In this document: positions 11,470 through 21,595 of the stretch, one piece after another
How positions within the stretch are numbered: the first letter of the stretch is position 1
How the letters are laid out: the number at the start of each line of letters is the position of its first letter
From: Lucifuga dentata
Taxonomy: Eukaryota > Chordata > Actinopteri > Ophidiiformes > Bythitidae
DNA: 64,000 nt
Direction of reading: 5' to 3'
Assembly: GCA_014773175.1 (NCBI GenBank)
Contig: VXCM01004967.1
Location: forward strand, 56,390 to 120,389
The notes under the pieces: generated by a model
What the model saw: only the letters and a program-made list of their open reading frames with translations
The model's database searches: none
What the model was told of the DNA's origin: nothing
Position numbers and translations under genes: made by a program

Positions 11470-12015
11470 ACAGCTAACAGCAGCAATACCAAACGTGTCA
11501 GGATGATTGACTGTCCCATAAGCCTCTGTGATATGAGCTGCTCCGTCCCACAATGCACCACAGCGAGTCTATCAGCCAGTTTTCCAGAGATTTTACCAAA
11601 GTCTAAAAAAATAAAAATAAAAAAAATCAGCCACAACAAACATCAATTCTGTGTGAACTACACCCAGACTTTAAAAATATACCTCACCGTCTGCCTTTCT
11701 GTCTGAAGAAAATAAAGGACTTCAAGTGTTAAACTTTTCTTTGAGGAACAATAAGTTGCACTAATTTAACTGAAGCCACGTCTTTAGGAAAGATGTTTAG
11801 ATGACTCAAGTTTTATTCTGTAGAATATTTAGAGACTCTGAAGGTTAATTTGTGCTTCAGAAAATATGTCACTTGGCTCTGATTGGATGGCTGAAACGCA
11901 AACAAAAAGGTTCCGAGTCAGTTCATTATCAGTGTAGGAGCCACATTTAAGTGGTAATGTTATTAACATGAAGCATTAATTTTCTAATATATTTTTATGT
12001 TACAAGTGTGCACCT
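11470..12015. other. No gene seen
   Basis: AT-rich sequence directly upstream of the BEL/Pao remnant. Confidence 0.5.
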
Positions 12016-12043
12016 TGATAGGTGGTGAGGGCGGTGCCATATA
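12016..12043 (+). repeat. 5' LTR remnant of the BEL/Pao element
   Basis: It starts with TG like the 3' LTR and shares about 24 of 28 positions with the first bases of that LTR. The match stops abruptly at the junction with pol sequence at about 12044. Confidence 0.6.
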
Positions 12044-12052
12044 TCAAGAGGA

Positions 12053-12214
12053 TTGAGTGCGGTCAAATTCATGCAACAAAGGAGATGGATACACGCCCCT
12101 GAGTTCCTTTGGAAGCCTGAGGAAAGATGGCCTGTGGAGGAAGCATTGGGCTCTAAGTCAGTGTCACAAAATGATCCAGAGGTCAGGAAAATGCTGCTGT
12201 CTTCACAACAGTGA
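12053..12214 (+). pseudogene. BEL/Pao pol segment upstream of integrase, frame-shifted
   Basis: In frame 2 this segment reads as the linker just before integrase in BEL/Pao polyproteins, including MQQRRWIHAPEFLWKPEER and a following WPVEEALGSKS. It ends at a TGA at 12212. The coding sense continues in frame 1 from 12211, so the original polyprotein is broken by a frameshift near 12200. The segment begins at the deletion junction. Confidence 0.7.
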
Positions 12215-13794
12215 TGAGGAAGACTGACACTCCCACAGACCATCTCATTTCATTCTTCTCAGATTGGTTGAGGCTTCTCAAAGCGGTGGCATGGTACCTT
12301 AAAGTAAAGAAGGTCCTGGTGTTGATCGTCAGAAGAAGAAAGGAGCTTTCCTCAGGTCACATAGCTACCCGCTCATGCAGTCAAAAGGTGAGCACTGAAC
12401 TCAACACTTTCAGGACCACATTTGGTGGACAGTTCCTCACAGTGGAAGATCTCTCACAGGCAGAAAGGTCAGTCATCACCTATGTTCAGAGGCAGTCATT
12501 TCCAGTTGAAATGGTAACACTGGAAAAAACCCCGAACAGAGTGCTAAAGAACAGTAAGATCTGTAGGCTCGATCCTGTACTGTATGAAGCCGTCATAAGA
12601 GTGGGTGGTTGGCTACATAGATCTGCAATGCCTGAGGAGACCAAGCACCCCTGTATTTTGCCCAAGGATGCTCACATTTCTGTTCTCATACTCAGACACA
12701 TCCATGAACGCTCTGGACACAGTGGGACGAATCATATGCTTTCAGAGCTCCGTAAGAAATACTGGGTTGTAAAGGGAAACTCAGTAGCAAGGAAGGTGAT
12801 CTCAAAATGTGTTGTGTGTCGACATGTGAGAGGCAAAACAGGTGAGCAGAAGATGGCATATTTACCACAGGAAAGAATCCTACCTGACCTTCCTCCCTTT
12901 ACCAATGTCGGATTGGACTATTTTGGCCTGATTGAAGTGAAACGAGGAAGAAGTATGATCAAAAGGTATGGAGTCCTGTTTACCTGTCTGTCAAGCAGAG
13001 CTGTTCACCTGGAGGTAGCCTATTCATTGGACACCGACTCATGCATTCATGCTTTGAGAAGATTTATCTGTAGGAGAGGTCAGGTTAAACACATCAGATC
13101 TGACAATGGTACAAACCTGGTGGGTGCTCAGGCAGAGCTCAAGAAGGCCCTGAGTTCACTGAATGAGGGGAAAATCCAAGGCTCTCTGCTTCCTGATGGA
13201 ATCCAGTGGAGTTTTAATCCACCAGCAGCATCACACTACGGCGGAGTCTGGGAAAGACTCATAAGATCTGTCCGTCAGGTGCTGAACTCCACTCTCCATC
13301 AGCAGACCATCGATGATGAAGGCCTACAAACCATCTTTTGTGCGGTAGAGTCTATCCTCAATAACTGTCCCCTCTCCACTGTGTCCTCTGATTCACATGA
13401 CCTGGAGCCGCTGACTCCAAATCACATCCTGCTGCTGAAAACTCAACCTATTCTGCCTCCTGGAACCTTTCTGAAAACAGACCTTTATGCCAGGCATCGC
13501 TGGAAACAAGTCCAGTATGTGGCCGACCTTTTCTGGCACAGATGGACAAAGGAATACCTTCTGCTGCTTCAAGAAAGGCAAAAATGGACAAAAGTGAGGA
13601 AGAACTTGAATGTTGGGGACATTGTCTTGGTGGTTGACCCCACTGCTCCTCGAGGATCATGGCCATTAGGCAGAGTGCTGGAAACCAAGCCTGATGGTAG
13701 AGGTCTGGTCCGCTCAGTGAAACTTCAGACCAAGACTTCAGTCATTGAACAGCCCATAACCAAACTGTGCTGCATCCTAGAGACTGAAGAATGA
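12211..13794 (+). CDS. BEL/Pao integrase region of pol, 527 codons
   Basis: This is the C-terminal part of a BEL/Pao Pol polyprotein, whose integrase inserts the element's cDNA into host DNA in the nucleus. Visible domains: an H2C2 zinc-binding module (His165, His170, Cys200, Cys203); an integrase core with Asp236 (GLDYFG), Asp298 (RSDNG) and Glu348 (GGVWERL), which is the DDE triad; and a C-terminal domain typical of BEL/Pao (about residues 425-520, with FWHRWTKEYL and GDIVLVVDP). The frame opens with GTG immediately followed by ATG. Neither is a natural start, because the protein was part of a longer polyprotein and the frame is interrupted just upstream. All catalytic residues are present, yet the copy lacks RT and an intact 5' LTR and so cannot be autonomous. 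It is not a host gene, although 527 uninterrupted codons suggest a fairly young copy. Confidence 0.88.
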   Translation: MMRKTDTPTDHLISFFSDWLRLLKAVAWYLKVKKVLVLIVRRRKELSSGHIATRSCSQKVSTELNTFRTTFGGQFLTVEDLSQAERSVITYVQRQSFPVEMVTLEKTPNRVLKNSKICRLDPVLYEAVIRVGGWLHRSAMPEETKHPCILPKDAHISVLILRHIHERSGHSGTNHMLSELRKKYWVVKGNSVARKVISKCVVCRHVRGKTGEQKMAYLPQERILPDLPPFTNVGLDYFGLIEVKRGRSMIKRYGVLFTCLSSRAVHLEVAYSLDTDSCIHALRRFICRRGQVKHIRSDNGTNLVGAQAELKKALSSLNEGKIQGSLLPDGIQWSFNPPAASHYGGVWERLIRSVRQVLNSTLHQQTIDDEGLQTIFCAVESILNNCPLSTVSSDSHDLEPLTPNHILLLKTQPILPPGTFLKTDLYARHRWKQVQYVADLFWHRWTKEYLLLLQERQKWTKVRKNLNVGDIVLVVDPTAPRGSWPLGRVLETKPDGRGLVRSVKLQTKTSVIEQPITKLCCILETEE

Positions 13795-13867
13795 CTCTTC
13801 CTTCTAAAGATAAAGGACATTATCAGGGAAGTAATGTATATACTTTATTTTCTAAGTACATTGGTTA

Positions 13868-13921
13868 ATTATTGTTTATTTTATTGCTCCTTTTTTTTTT
13901 TTTTTNCTTTTTTTTTTTTTT
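13868..13921. repeat. Poly-T with N
   Basis: Poly-T interrupted by an N and a C at about 13906, inside the 3' untranslated part of the BEL/Pao element. Confidence 0.85.
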
Positions 13922-13958
13922 GTAATTCATTTGAGTAATTGATTCTATAAAGAACAAT

Positions 13959-13970
13959 TAGGGGCCGGTG
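13959..13970 (+). other. Candidate polypurine tract before the 3' LTR
   Basis: The short purine-rich 'TTAGGGGCCGG' directly precedes the TG that opens the 3' LTR, where the plus-strand primer normally lies. Confidence 0.4.
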
Positions 13971-14230
13971 TGTAGTGGGGTGAGGGCGGTGCCATATAAA
14001 TGACAGCGCAGCGCGCATGGCAGGGCAAGACGGGCACAGCAGATACCGTCATTGACCTCAGCCTCAGCCTCAGCCTCAGCTTCAGCCTCAGCATACAATT
14101 CTCAGTTAAACTACAACCAACAAATGTTTATTGTGCTCTTTTGTTTTTGTTGATTTTTACAATAAAACCACAAGCAACCGTGAATACTCTCTGCATCATC
14201 TTTGGAAAGAAGGCTGTGAGTCTGACATGC
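13971..14230 (+). repeat. 3' LTR of the BEL/Pao element
   Basis: Opens TGTAGTGGGGTGAGGGCGG, which repeats the upstream LTR remnant. Contains a (CAGCCT)-like hexamer array at 14058-14092 and an AATAAA at about 14161. The end is placed near 14228 after 'GTGAGTCTGACA', by guess. Confidence 0.6.
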
Positions 14231-14739
14231 TGCACCCGTGCTCTCCATGTGGTAAAAAACCATAAGACAATTGGAAAATGGAATAAGGGGTATAGGAGAC
14301 ACCCAAAGCAAGTTTTACTACTACAATCAGAGTTTATTCAACGTGTGGTTTTCCGGAAAATAATCATTATAAAACCCTAATACAGTAATAAAACAAGCAA
14401 GCTTGTTTTTGCTGTGAAGAGAATAATGTCAATTTTTTTTTCTTTAAAATGAGATACTGTCTGTTTGTACTGTCTCTCCATTACGCTTCCAGCTGAACTG
14501 AGCCGAGTTAAACCAAGTGTCAAGTGAGATTAAAGACACAGATGCCATCTTTAAAAAACCAGAGAATTTCTAACGGGCAGACAGATGATCTATTTCTAAC
14601 TTTATAATTTCTACTCGACATCTGAAAATGATGGAATCTAAGTGATGAGATACAGGAACTCATTGCTGTTTGATTCCAGCCAATTATGTGGTTGCCTCGT
14701 AACCAATGGAAAGACACTTCTCATGTCAACACGTTTACA

Positions 14740-15345
14740 TCCAAGATGCAGTCAGGTGATCACCCTCGCTGTCCAGTTCAAATCCAGGGTCACCAGTATG
14801 GTGAAAACAGCAAAGAAGGTGATAGGAAAGACAGAATATCCATCCATTCAGTCCTTTTATGAGGAAGCTGCAGTCAGACAAGCAGATAATACTGAGGATC
14901 ACTCTCATGTTTTGTATCATGAGTATGAACTGTTGCCCTCTGGTAGAGTAAGCAAATATAAAACCAATCGTCTCAGGCTTTCATTTGTTCTATAAGACTG
15001 CTGAACAAATGATTTTAATCAATTTTTAATATTTTTAACATTTGTAACTTTTGGCTGTGACCTGCTCTTGGTGAATGGTGACTGTGGTTGTCTTGTGCAA
15101 TATGAATTTAAACTTTAATTAACTATAACATTATTAGCTTAGCCAGTGCGACTGTAACTCGTGGATACTGCCTCCTTGCTCATTTTATTTTGGTGTTATC
15201 TAAAGCTTTGTAACTGTGTGTTACTGGTTTTATGAATTATAGGTTGTATGCTCTTCTGCACTATGTTGTATGCACTTTATGCAAGCTTGCACAGTTGAGC
15301 TCAAGACACGTTTCCCCTTGGGACAATAAATCAAATCAAATCACA
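14740..15345 (+). mobile_element. LINE 3' end: ORF2 C-terminus and UTR
   Basis: The frame ending at 14995 carries a LINE C-terminal signature: a Lys-rich segment, then HVLYHEYELLPSGRVSKYKT, then RLRLSFVL and a stop. The roughly 340-base 3' UTR ends with 'GACAATAAATCAAATC' and a degenerate AAATC/ACATC tail, as LINEs with short tandem tails do. Everything upstream is missing. The leading conserved block (FKSRVTSMVKTAKKVIG) fits the region C-terminal to RT. Clade not resolved. Confidence 0.65.
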
Positions 15346-15493
15346 TCACATCACATCAAGGCAACAATGAGAGAAAGACTTATCAGAATTCGTAGGACTC
15401 TGAGGTTCATTTGTACTCTGCAGGTGAGAAAATGCACACGGAGGTGTTTTACTCCAATTATAACCTTTACATGCCCGAATAAATCAATATATG
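15346..15493. other. Short unassigned stretch between LINE tail and solo LTR
   Basis: No feature recognised apart from the ATATG target sequence at its right edge. Confidence 0.5.
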
Positions 15494-16037
15494 TGTCACA
15501 GTTCTGCATGTCTGATCTCTTACTCACTTGCCATTTCTGCCTGCCTGGTCTTCAGCTCCTCACCTCAGTTCATCAGCCTGATTCACTTCAGGTGTGGATG
15601 CTGTCACTAATTTGCACCAATTAAGCATAGATTTAAGCCCCAGTCTCTCACTCACCCATTGCCAGATTGTTCTCTGCTATCTCTGATGCAAGATATTCCA
15701 GCGTTTTTCTGTGGATTGACCTTCTGTTACCGATCCTGCCTGTCTTGGACTATCCTGCTCGTCAACCCCCGGGTNTGTGGATTGACCTTCTGTTACCGAT
15801 CCTGCCTGTCTTGGACTATCCTGCTCGTCAACCCCCGGGTAATCACCTCTGCCTTCTGTCTTCGACTCCGATTCCTGTCCCTGCGTTTGGATTCCTTGTC
15901 TGACTGTATCTGTGTGGGCTCTTTGTCCTGCCAGTTTATCTGCCTGCTTCTGTGTTGGACAGTGCATCCAATAAAAGAACTTAACCTGTCAGCGTTGTAC
16001 TGTGCGCTGCATTTGGGTCCAAACCACACCCGTCACA
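15494..16037. mobile_element. Solo LTR with 5-bp target duplication ATATG
   Basis: Begins TGTCACAGTTCTGC and ends ACACCCGTCACA, so it has TG...CA termini. The 5 bases just outside each end are ATATG (15489-15493 and 16038-16042). An AATAAAA-type signal is at about 15970. No coding domain lies inside, as expected for an LTR left by recombination. A 65-base assembly duplication flanks the N at 15776, so the true length is about 478 bases. Gypsy-like origin is a guess from the look of the sequence. Confidence 0.75.
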
Positions 16038-16042
16038 ATATG

Positions 16043-16785
16043 CTTTAATAAGCTTGGTCTTTTACTTTTAATCTTAATTATGGTGTTCACATGATGTTTG
16101 AAAAATCCATTTATTGCCTTAATCCGCATATAACTGAAGTTTTAACGTGTACTGTATATAAACATATGTGAACGTACCCAATGTGACCTGGATCAGAGCT
16201 ACAGGAGGAAAAGCTCACGGTGAAATGAGATTTTTATGGAATCTCAGTTTGATTGGAACCAAACTACCGAGGGAGAGTTTGTGAAGGCAGATGGAAGGTG
16301 AAGTTGAACAGAAATGACTCCAAAACAACTCCTAAGAGAGAACAGGACCGAGCAAATGATCATTTAAAGAGAGGAGGATGATCCAAGGCTGGATTTTTCC
16401 CTTTAACTTTTAAAACTTTTAAAGTTTTTTTGACATAAAGACGGGTACGCTGGTGCACGTTGGTCACCGCTCCTCCTGCTTTTGTTCATTTTTGTTTCAT
16501 TTTGTTTTTTGTTTTTTTTTCCTGTGTAATTTTAGTATATTCCAGTTTGGGAACTAATTATTTTATGGAATTTTTTGTGAACTATTTTCTCTGGGGACTG
16601 TTTTTCTTTTCCTGCTGAGCTGCTGCTGCATTAACATCTTTTTAACTGTCGTCTTCTCTGGTAATTTTCTGTGGGTATCACCTCCTACTGGAACTGCTGG
16701 AGTACCTGGACAATCTCATTTCAACATCTTTGAAACTGGATTTATCACATTTGGTTGTCTACTAGCTGGTGGAAATGGCTCCTCC
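16043..16785. other. No gene seen
   Basis: AT- and T-rich sequence. It may belong to the LINE 3' end that follows. Confidence 0.45.
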
Positions 16786-17215
16786 ACCTACCAGGATCGA
16801 GCCAGTTTCATGAGGAGGCAGATCTGTCAGCTGTGCTGCTCCTCATCTATGGAACGGAGAGCAGCTCCATGAATATGTTTAGGGACACTGAGACGCACCT
16901 GTTCAGCTTTGCTTTTCAATAGGTCCCTTTTCTTTTGTCATTACTGTCTTTTTCTGGGTGGCAATGGTTGCGATTGTCTTTGTGGTGTGTGCTTTTTTTG
17001 TTGTTTATTGTTTCCTGATCCCACTTTGTATACAACACCTGGAGTTTTGGGATGTGTGCTTTAAGATTGGAGTTTTATTATTGCTATTATTATGTAACTA
17101 CATTACATTTCTTGTTTTTATTCATATTTTATTATTAGCCATTGTACAGCACTTTGGTCAACAACAGTTGTTTTAAATGTGCTACATAAATAAATGTGAC
17201 TTGACTTAACTTTGC
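16786..17215 (+). mobile_element. LINE 3' end fragment
   Basis: A short coding remnant (SSMNMFRDTETHLFSFAFQ then stop, about 16861-16922) precedes a T-rich UTR. The UTR ends 'GTACAGCACTTTGGTCAACA' and then 'AAATAAATGTGACTTGACTT', the usual end of a class of fish LINEs. The 5' portion is missing. Confidence 0.5.
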
Positions 17216-18000
17216 CAAACAGCAAACAAACAGTCTGCTCTTTAATTATAAACATTCTGTTTCTTCCCATCGCTTGTAATGCGGCTTCTGTTCTCCTGTA
17301 CGATGCTCTCAGATGGTCTCACAGGCTGTTTTCATCCTCTCCACCCACAAACGCTCCCTCACTCTCTGCTGGAATGAAGCTGTAAGTTTGTGGTCAGAAT
17401 TAATCCCAGCAACCTTGTTTACCTCACCGCCATGACAACAACAACACAACAAACAAGAGGGTTCATTCAAGCGAGGAAGAAGAGCGCTCTGATGGCAATA
17501 GGGAAAGAAGGTAAAGGAGTGTGTGTTGGGGGGGATGTGTGTCTTATAACTGAATGCAATGAAGCAAGAGAACGTAAAGTGTTTTACTCACAATGAATAA
17601 CACACACACACACGTTCGTTTCCATTGATGGAATACATAACAAAGCTGTTTCTATTTTGCGGTATGTCACACCACATGCACATAAACTCTATTTTCATTG
17701 CTTTTGCTGTATTTTGGGGCGTTTTCAGGTTCCTGTTTGCTCTGGTCCAAATCAAAGAGTAAATTGCTACAATGTTGCATTTTCCAGTTTGTTTCACAGG
17801 AAAAAAAAATCCAATCAAAACAAAATATACAGACAAAAGTCATGTGAAAAGAGTTGCTCTGCTCATTGGTTAGAAATGTCTGGGGGGCGGGAGAGAAAAG
17901 AAATCAAACCAAAAAGAGTGTACTATGCTGGGAAAATGAAATAACAAGCAAAGATGGAAAGATGGAATCAAACAAAGCTGAATCTGACATGAAAACAACC
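17216..18000. other. No gene seen
   Basis: Single-copy-looking. Short open frames without domains. Confidence 0.5.
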
Positions 18001-18262
18001 AGTCAAGTCAAGTTTATTTGCAGCTCAGGATCACTACAGGGTCTCAAAGGGCTTTACAGATCCACACATTAACGGTTCCCGATCCAGCCCAAGCTCTCTA
18101 AGAAGATGAGCAAAACTCCCCAAAAACCTTATTAAATAAGCAAAATGGAAGAAACGTTGGGAGAGGCGACTCAAAGAGAGATTCCTTCTTCTCAAACGAC
18201 CGGGTGATGCAATAGGAGCCACAGGTGTAGAAACAGGTAAATTATAAAGATCCAAAACCAAA
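18001..18262 (-). repeat. Dispersed repeat fragment, LINE-tail-like on minus strand
   Basis: Starts 'AGTCAAGTCAAGTTTATTTG', the reverse complement of a LINE tail of the TTGACTTGAC type. Continues with 'GGGAGAGGCGACTCAAAGAG', which I recognise as part of a widespread fish repeat. Extent at the right is uncertain. Confidence 0.4.
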
Positions 18263-18333
18263 GAACATTACAGAATAATATAAGCAGCAAATGATCAATG
18301 ATCCAGTTTCAGTGCAGTCAATATGAAATCATC

Positions 18334-18765
18334 ATTATGAGGATTAGTGCAGTGCCCCATGAAAAATTGCCTGATTGGGCCGGGCCGGACTTCATGGTGT
18401 GTGCTGCAGCCTGCCATAATTTAGTTCTGTACATCCTCGTGAGCTAGCTTTGTTTGCTGTNTGTGTGCTGCAGCCTGCCATAATTTAGTTCTGTACATCC
18501 TCGTGAGCTAGCTTTGTTTGCTGTACGGGGTCGGGTTGAGATCGTGCCACTTGACCGAAGCATATGCTGCCGTGCTGGAAATGTATCCTGCTGCATGGAC
18601 TACTTTTTGCCGGCATAGCTCAATTTGAGAACCACTCATCCAACTTCACGACACTGCACATCCTTGAGTCCTGAGCAATGAACCTGCCAAATATCAACTT
18701 CATACAGTGCTGGATTCTAGAGACATTGGTGCCACAGACAGAGATTTCTGTCTTTATAGTTAAAT
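18334..18765 (+). repeat. Family B repeat, copy 1
   Basis: Shares with the 30.8-kb and 41.4-kb copies the blocks 'GTGCTGCAGCCTGCCATAAT', 'GCTCAATTTGAGAACC' and 'CAATGAACCTGCCAAATATC', plus a tail 'GGTGCCACAGACAGAGATTT'. A 63-base assembly duplication surrounds the N at 18462. It resembles an LTR (AATAAA-like signal near the end, no coding), but TG...CA ends and target duplication were not demonstrated. Confidence 0.6.
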
Positions 18766-19743
18766 TTTGAATATAAATCATAAAGTGAATGTCCACAAAT
18801 GGGAGTACGGTCAACTTTTAGAAAACCACGTTACTTCAGATTATGTGAAGAAGATATTCTACCTTCAAACGGCTGAACAGGAAAAAGAAGCTCATTCTGA
18901 ACATGCACAACCACACACTAACCTTCATCATGTTCATCTGAACCCGTATTAACTAAGTTTGATATGTTACGTCTATTTTGTAGCATCTGTTTCAATTGCT
19001 GCTTCTAATCAAACTGTAGATTAGCTGCGGTCAACTTGTTTATTTTTTTCCAACGTGTTTAATGGTTTTAAGTGGAGGAATCTGGCGAGCAGCTAACATA
19101 AAACAAACTTTACAGTAGTTGCAGTGGAGCCAGTTCTAGATCAATCAATAGATCAATAGATTGCATCGTAGTCGCTTTGGGACGAGTGTGGATCATGTTC
19201 ACAACACAGATTAAACCCTCCATAGTTCGATTGTTTGGGTGCGGACCAGAATTTGAATCCTGTGTTCACATTTGCTGCAATGAACTGAACTTAAGGGGAA
19301 ATCTCTTCAGGGTCTGAAAGAAAAGCTCAAAACAAAATAGGTGTGAAAACGCCCCTTTTACTTTATTCATTCTGCTTTCTGCAACAGCAGAATAGTTTCT
19401 GCTTAATAATTCATGGTCTTATTTTGGGCTCGCTGTAGAGATCTGCCAGTGAACTAATGTCTCAAACACAACAAGGAGCTGCCAATACCTACATTACTGC
19501 ATCATTAAACTTTCAGCACGGAGCTTATTCTTTAACTGGTATTGTCCAGGGAAGCTATAGAAACTACAGTTTAATTTACAGTATAGTTGTATTTTCCTCT
19601 GTGCCATTGACCAGATAAAAGCAAATAATGTGAATCTCTTTATATTTATTGGTCATAAGCTGTTAGAGGTACTCAAAAAAGTAATCATTACAAATTGTTT
19701 TACAAAATGTTTTTTATGGTAATGAGATTAGTCATTACTCAAA
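18766..19743. other. No gene seen
   Basis: AT-rich sequence. The 'GTAATCATTACAAATTG' and 'GTCATTACTC' blocks near 19680-19740 may be a remnant of an older repeat into which the fold-back element inserted. Confidence 0.45.
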
Positions 19744-20759
19744 CTATAGAAAGCCAAATGCGCCAAAATTAAATATATAAAAACACTATTATGAAATAAA
19801 TAACTCTATGCAATAAATTATGAAATAATTCCATAAATCATTATTATCATGAAATATTATTCCATAACACTTCTATTTCATAATGCCCCGTTTTTCAAAA
19901 GTCTCTCTTTTATTTCACAACAGCATTTATCAAAATGTCACATTTCATGATGATATTTCCTCTGAGATTTCAGGACCAGTGGGCGTGGCCTTATGTTAAT
20001 CTGGTGTTCCAGGTTCCAGACAGTTGTCAGCGAAAGCAGACAAATTCAAGTCAAAACTTTCCACTACAACTATTCAACTGTCACCAAATTAAATTTTAAG
20101 TTNCAGACAAATTCAAGTCAAAACTTTCCACTACAACTATTCAACTGTCACCAAATTAAATTTTAAGTTATTTTCATGCGAGAAAGTAGCTGCTTATAAT
20201 TTGAACATATGGTCGACTGATTAAAATAATGCTGAATTAACAATTGATTTCAAAGTTTTTGGAGACAGGAAACTCCACTAGATGCTCACTGCAGAGAGCA
20301 GCTTCTCCGCTGACTGGTCATCCCTGTTACCCCCGTGATAACAGTAACACAACACATTAACAAAATAATATTTTAACTAAGATAGAAAGTTTGTTTTGTT
20401 TCAAATGTAAATGAACAAATATTAGAATTTGACACCTGATTTGTGTGTTAGAGAGTTTGTCTGCCTTCACTGACTACTGGAACAACAGATTAGCGTAAGG
20501 CCACACCCACTGGTCCTCAAAAATCTCATCTGAAATCTCGTCATGAAATGTGACATTTTGATAAATGCTGTTGTGAAATAAAAAAGAGACTTTTGAAAAA
20601 CGGAGCATTATGAAATAAAAGTGTTGTTATGGAATAATATTTCATGATAAAAGTGATTTATGGAATTATTTCATAATTTATTGGTACTTTTGCATAGAGG
20701 TATTTATTTCATAATATTGTTTTTATATGTTTAGTTTTGGCACATTTGGCTTTCCATAG
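19744..20759. mobile_element. Fold-back element with about 285-bp terminal inverted repeats
   Basis: The left arm (19744-20031) begins CTATAGAAAGCCAAATGCGC. The right arm (20479-20759) ends CACATTTGGCTTTCCATAG, its reverse complement. The arms match along their whole length with modest divergence ('AGTGGGCGTGGCCTTA' against 'TAAGGCCACACCCACT'). The 450-base centre contains a 66-base assembly duplication at the N (20103). No transposase frame, so nonautonomous. Superfamily unassigned. No clear target duplication. Confidence 0.8.
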
Positions 20760-21034
20760 AAAAGTAATCAAGCTACTGACTACTTTGCTTTTACGTTATT
20801 TTCCTAAAGTCGTACTGATTTTTACCAGACACTGATATTTAATTGTAGTTTGTCTGACAGAGGGTGATTCTTCTGCAGACAAAAACAACAAGAATTGTCT
20901 CTGTTTTCGCTAAGCATCAGGGAATAATTGTGGTAAAATTAAAGAGGCTTTGTTTGGGAGCACTTACGCTTTACTTGTACCCTGCCTCACTTGGTGTTTT
21001 TTGGGGGAACTTATGGTGGAATTTCTTTTTCTTT

Positions 21035-21218
21035 TTCTTTCCTTTTTTTTTTTTTTNNNNCTTTTTTTTTTTTTTTCAATCTGAGAAGACAGATATGTTA
21101 AGTATTATCAGGTAGAAAATTCAGTGTTTGGCACTTTTTTGTAAATGATGTAATGTTCACATTGGTTGTTGCACCTTATTTGCAGTATTATTGTGCCTTC
21201 CTGTGAGAAGAGACAGAC

Positions 21219-21260
<42 letters not shown>

Positions 21261-21280
21261 NCCTGTGAGAAGAGACAGAC

Positions 21281-21320
<40 letters not shown>
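21035..21320. repeat. Poly-T with NNNN and duplicated (GA)n with N
   Basis: Poly-T either side of 4 Ns (21057-21060). A CCTGTGAGAAGAGACAGACA leader followed by a GA run is present on both sides of the N at 21261. Confidence 0.9.
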
Positions 21321-21322
<2 letters not shown>

Positions 21323-21595
21323 GCAAAAAGAAGTGCCTCTTTACCGAACTGGATTCTAAATCTATCTTAAACTCTTTATTGCCAGTGTAGCATCAACTAT
21401 TAACCAGCCAAACTGTTTAGTGCACCAGGGTTCGTACAAAAGTGGATTCTGACGAGAGTCTCAGGAGAAAGAGCCAAAGTACAAAGATAAAGTTCGACTG
21501 TGGCCGCTTTCATAAAAATAAAAACACAAGCCTTTTTTTTTTGTTAAACACTTGAGAAGTTCAAAAAAACTTTGCCTGCAGTTTTCCAAGTTCAT

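Larger units (their letters stand above)
12016..14230 (+). mobile_element. Internally deleted BEL/Pao LTR retrotransposon
   Basis: The order is: a 28-bp remnant of the 5' LTR (12016-12043), then the C-terminal part of pol, a polypurine tract, and a 3' LTR. The remnant is recognised because 'GGTGAGGGCGGTGCCATATA' type sequence occurs both at about 12023 and at about 13980 in the 3' LTR start. Everything between the LTR start and the RNase H/integrase linker (primer site, gag, protease, RT) is absent. The downstream end of the 3' LTR is approximate because no matching target duplication was found. Confidence 0.8.

Noticed and set aside
12211..13794. Possible domesticated host integrase gene
   Set aside because: Sits between an LTR remnant and a 3' LTR with a frame-broken pol segment upstream. 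Simplest reading is a young retrotransposon fragment.
15659..16048. 129-codon frame with a repeated segment resembling a duplicated domain
   Set aside because: The repeat is the 65-base assembly duplication around the N at 15776, inside a solo LTR.
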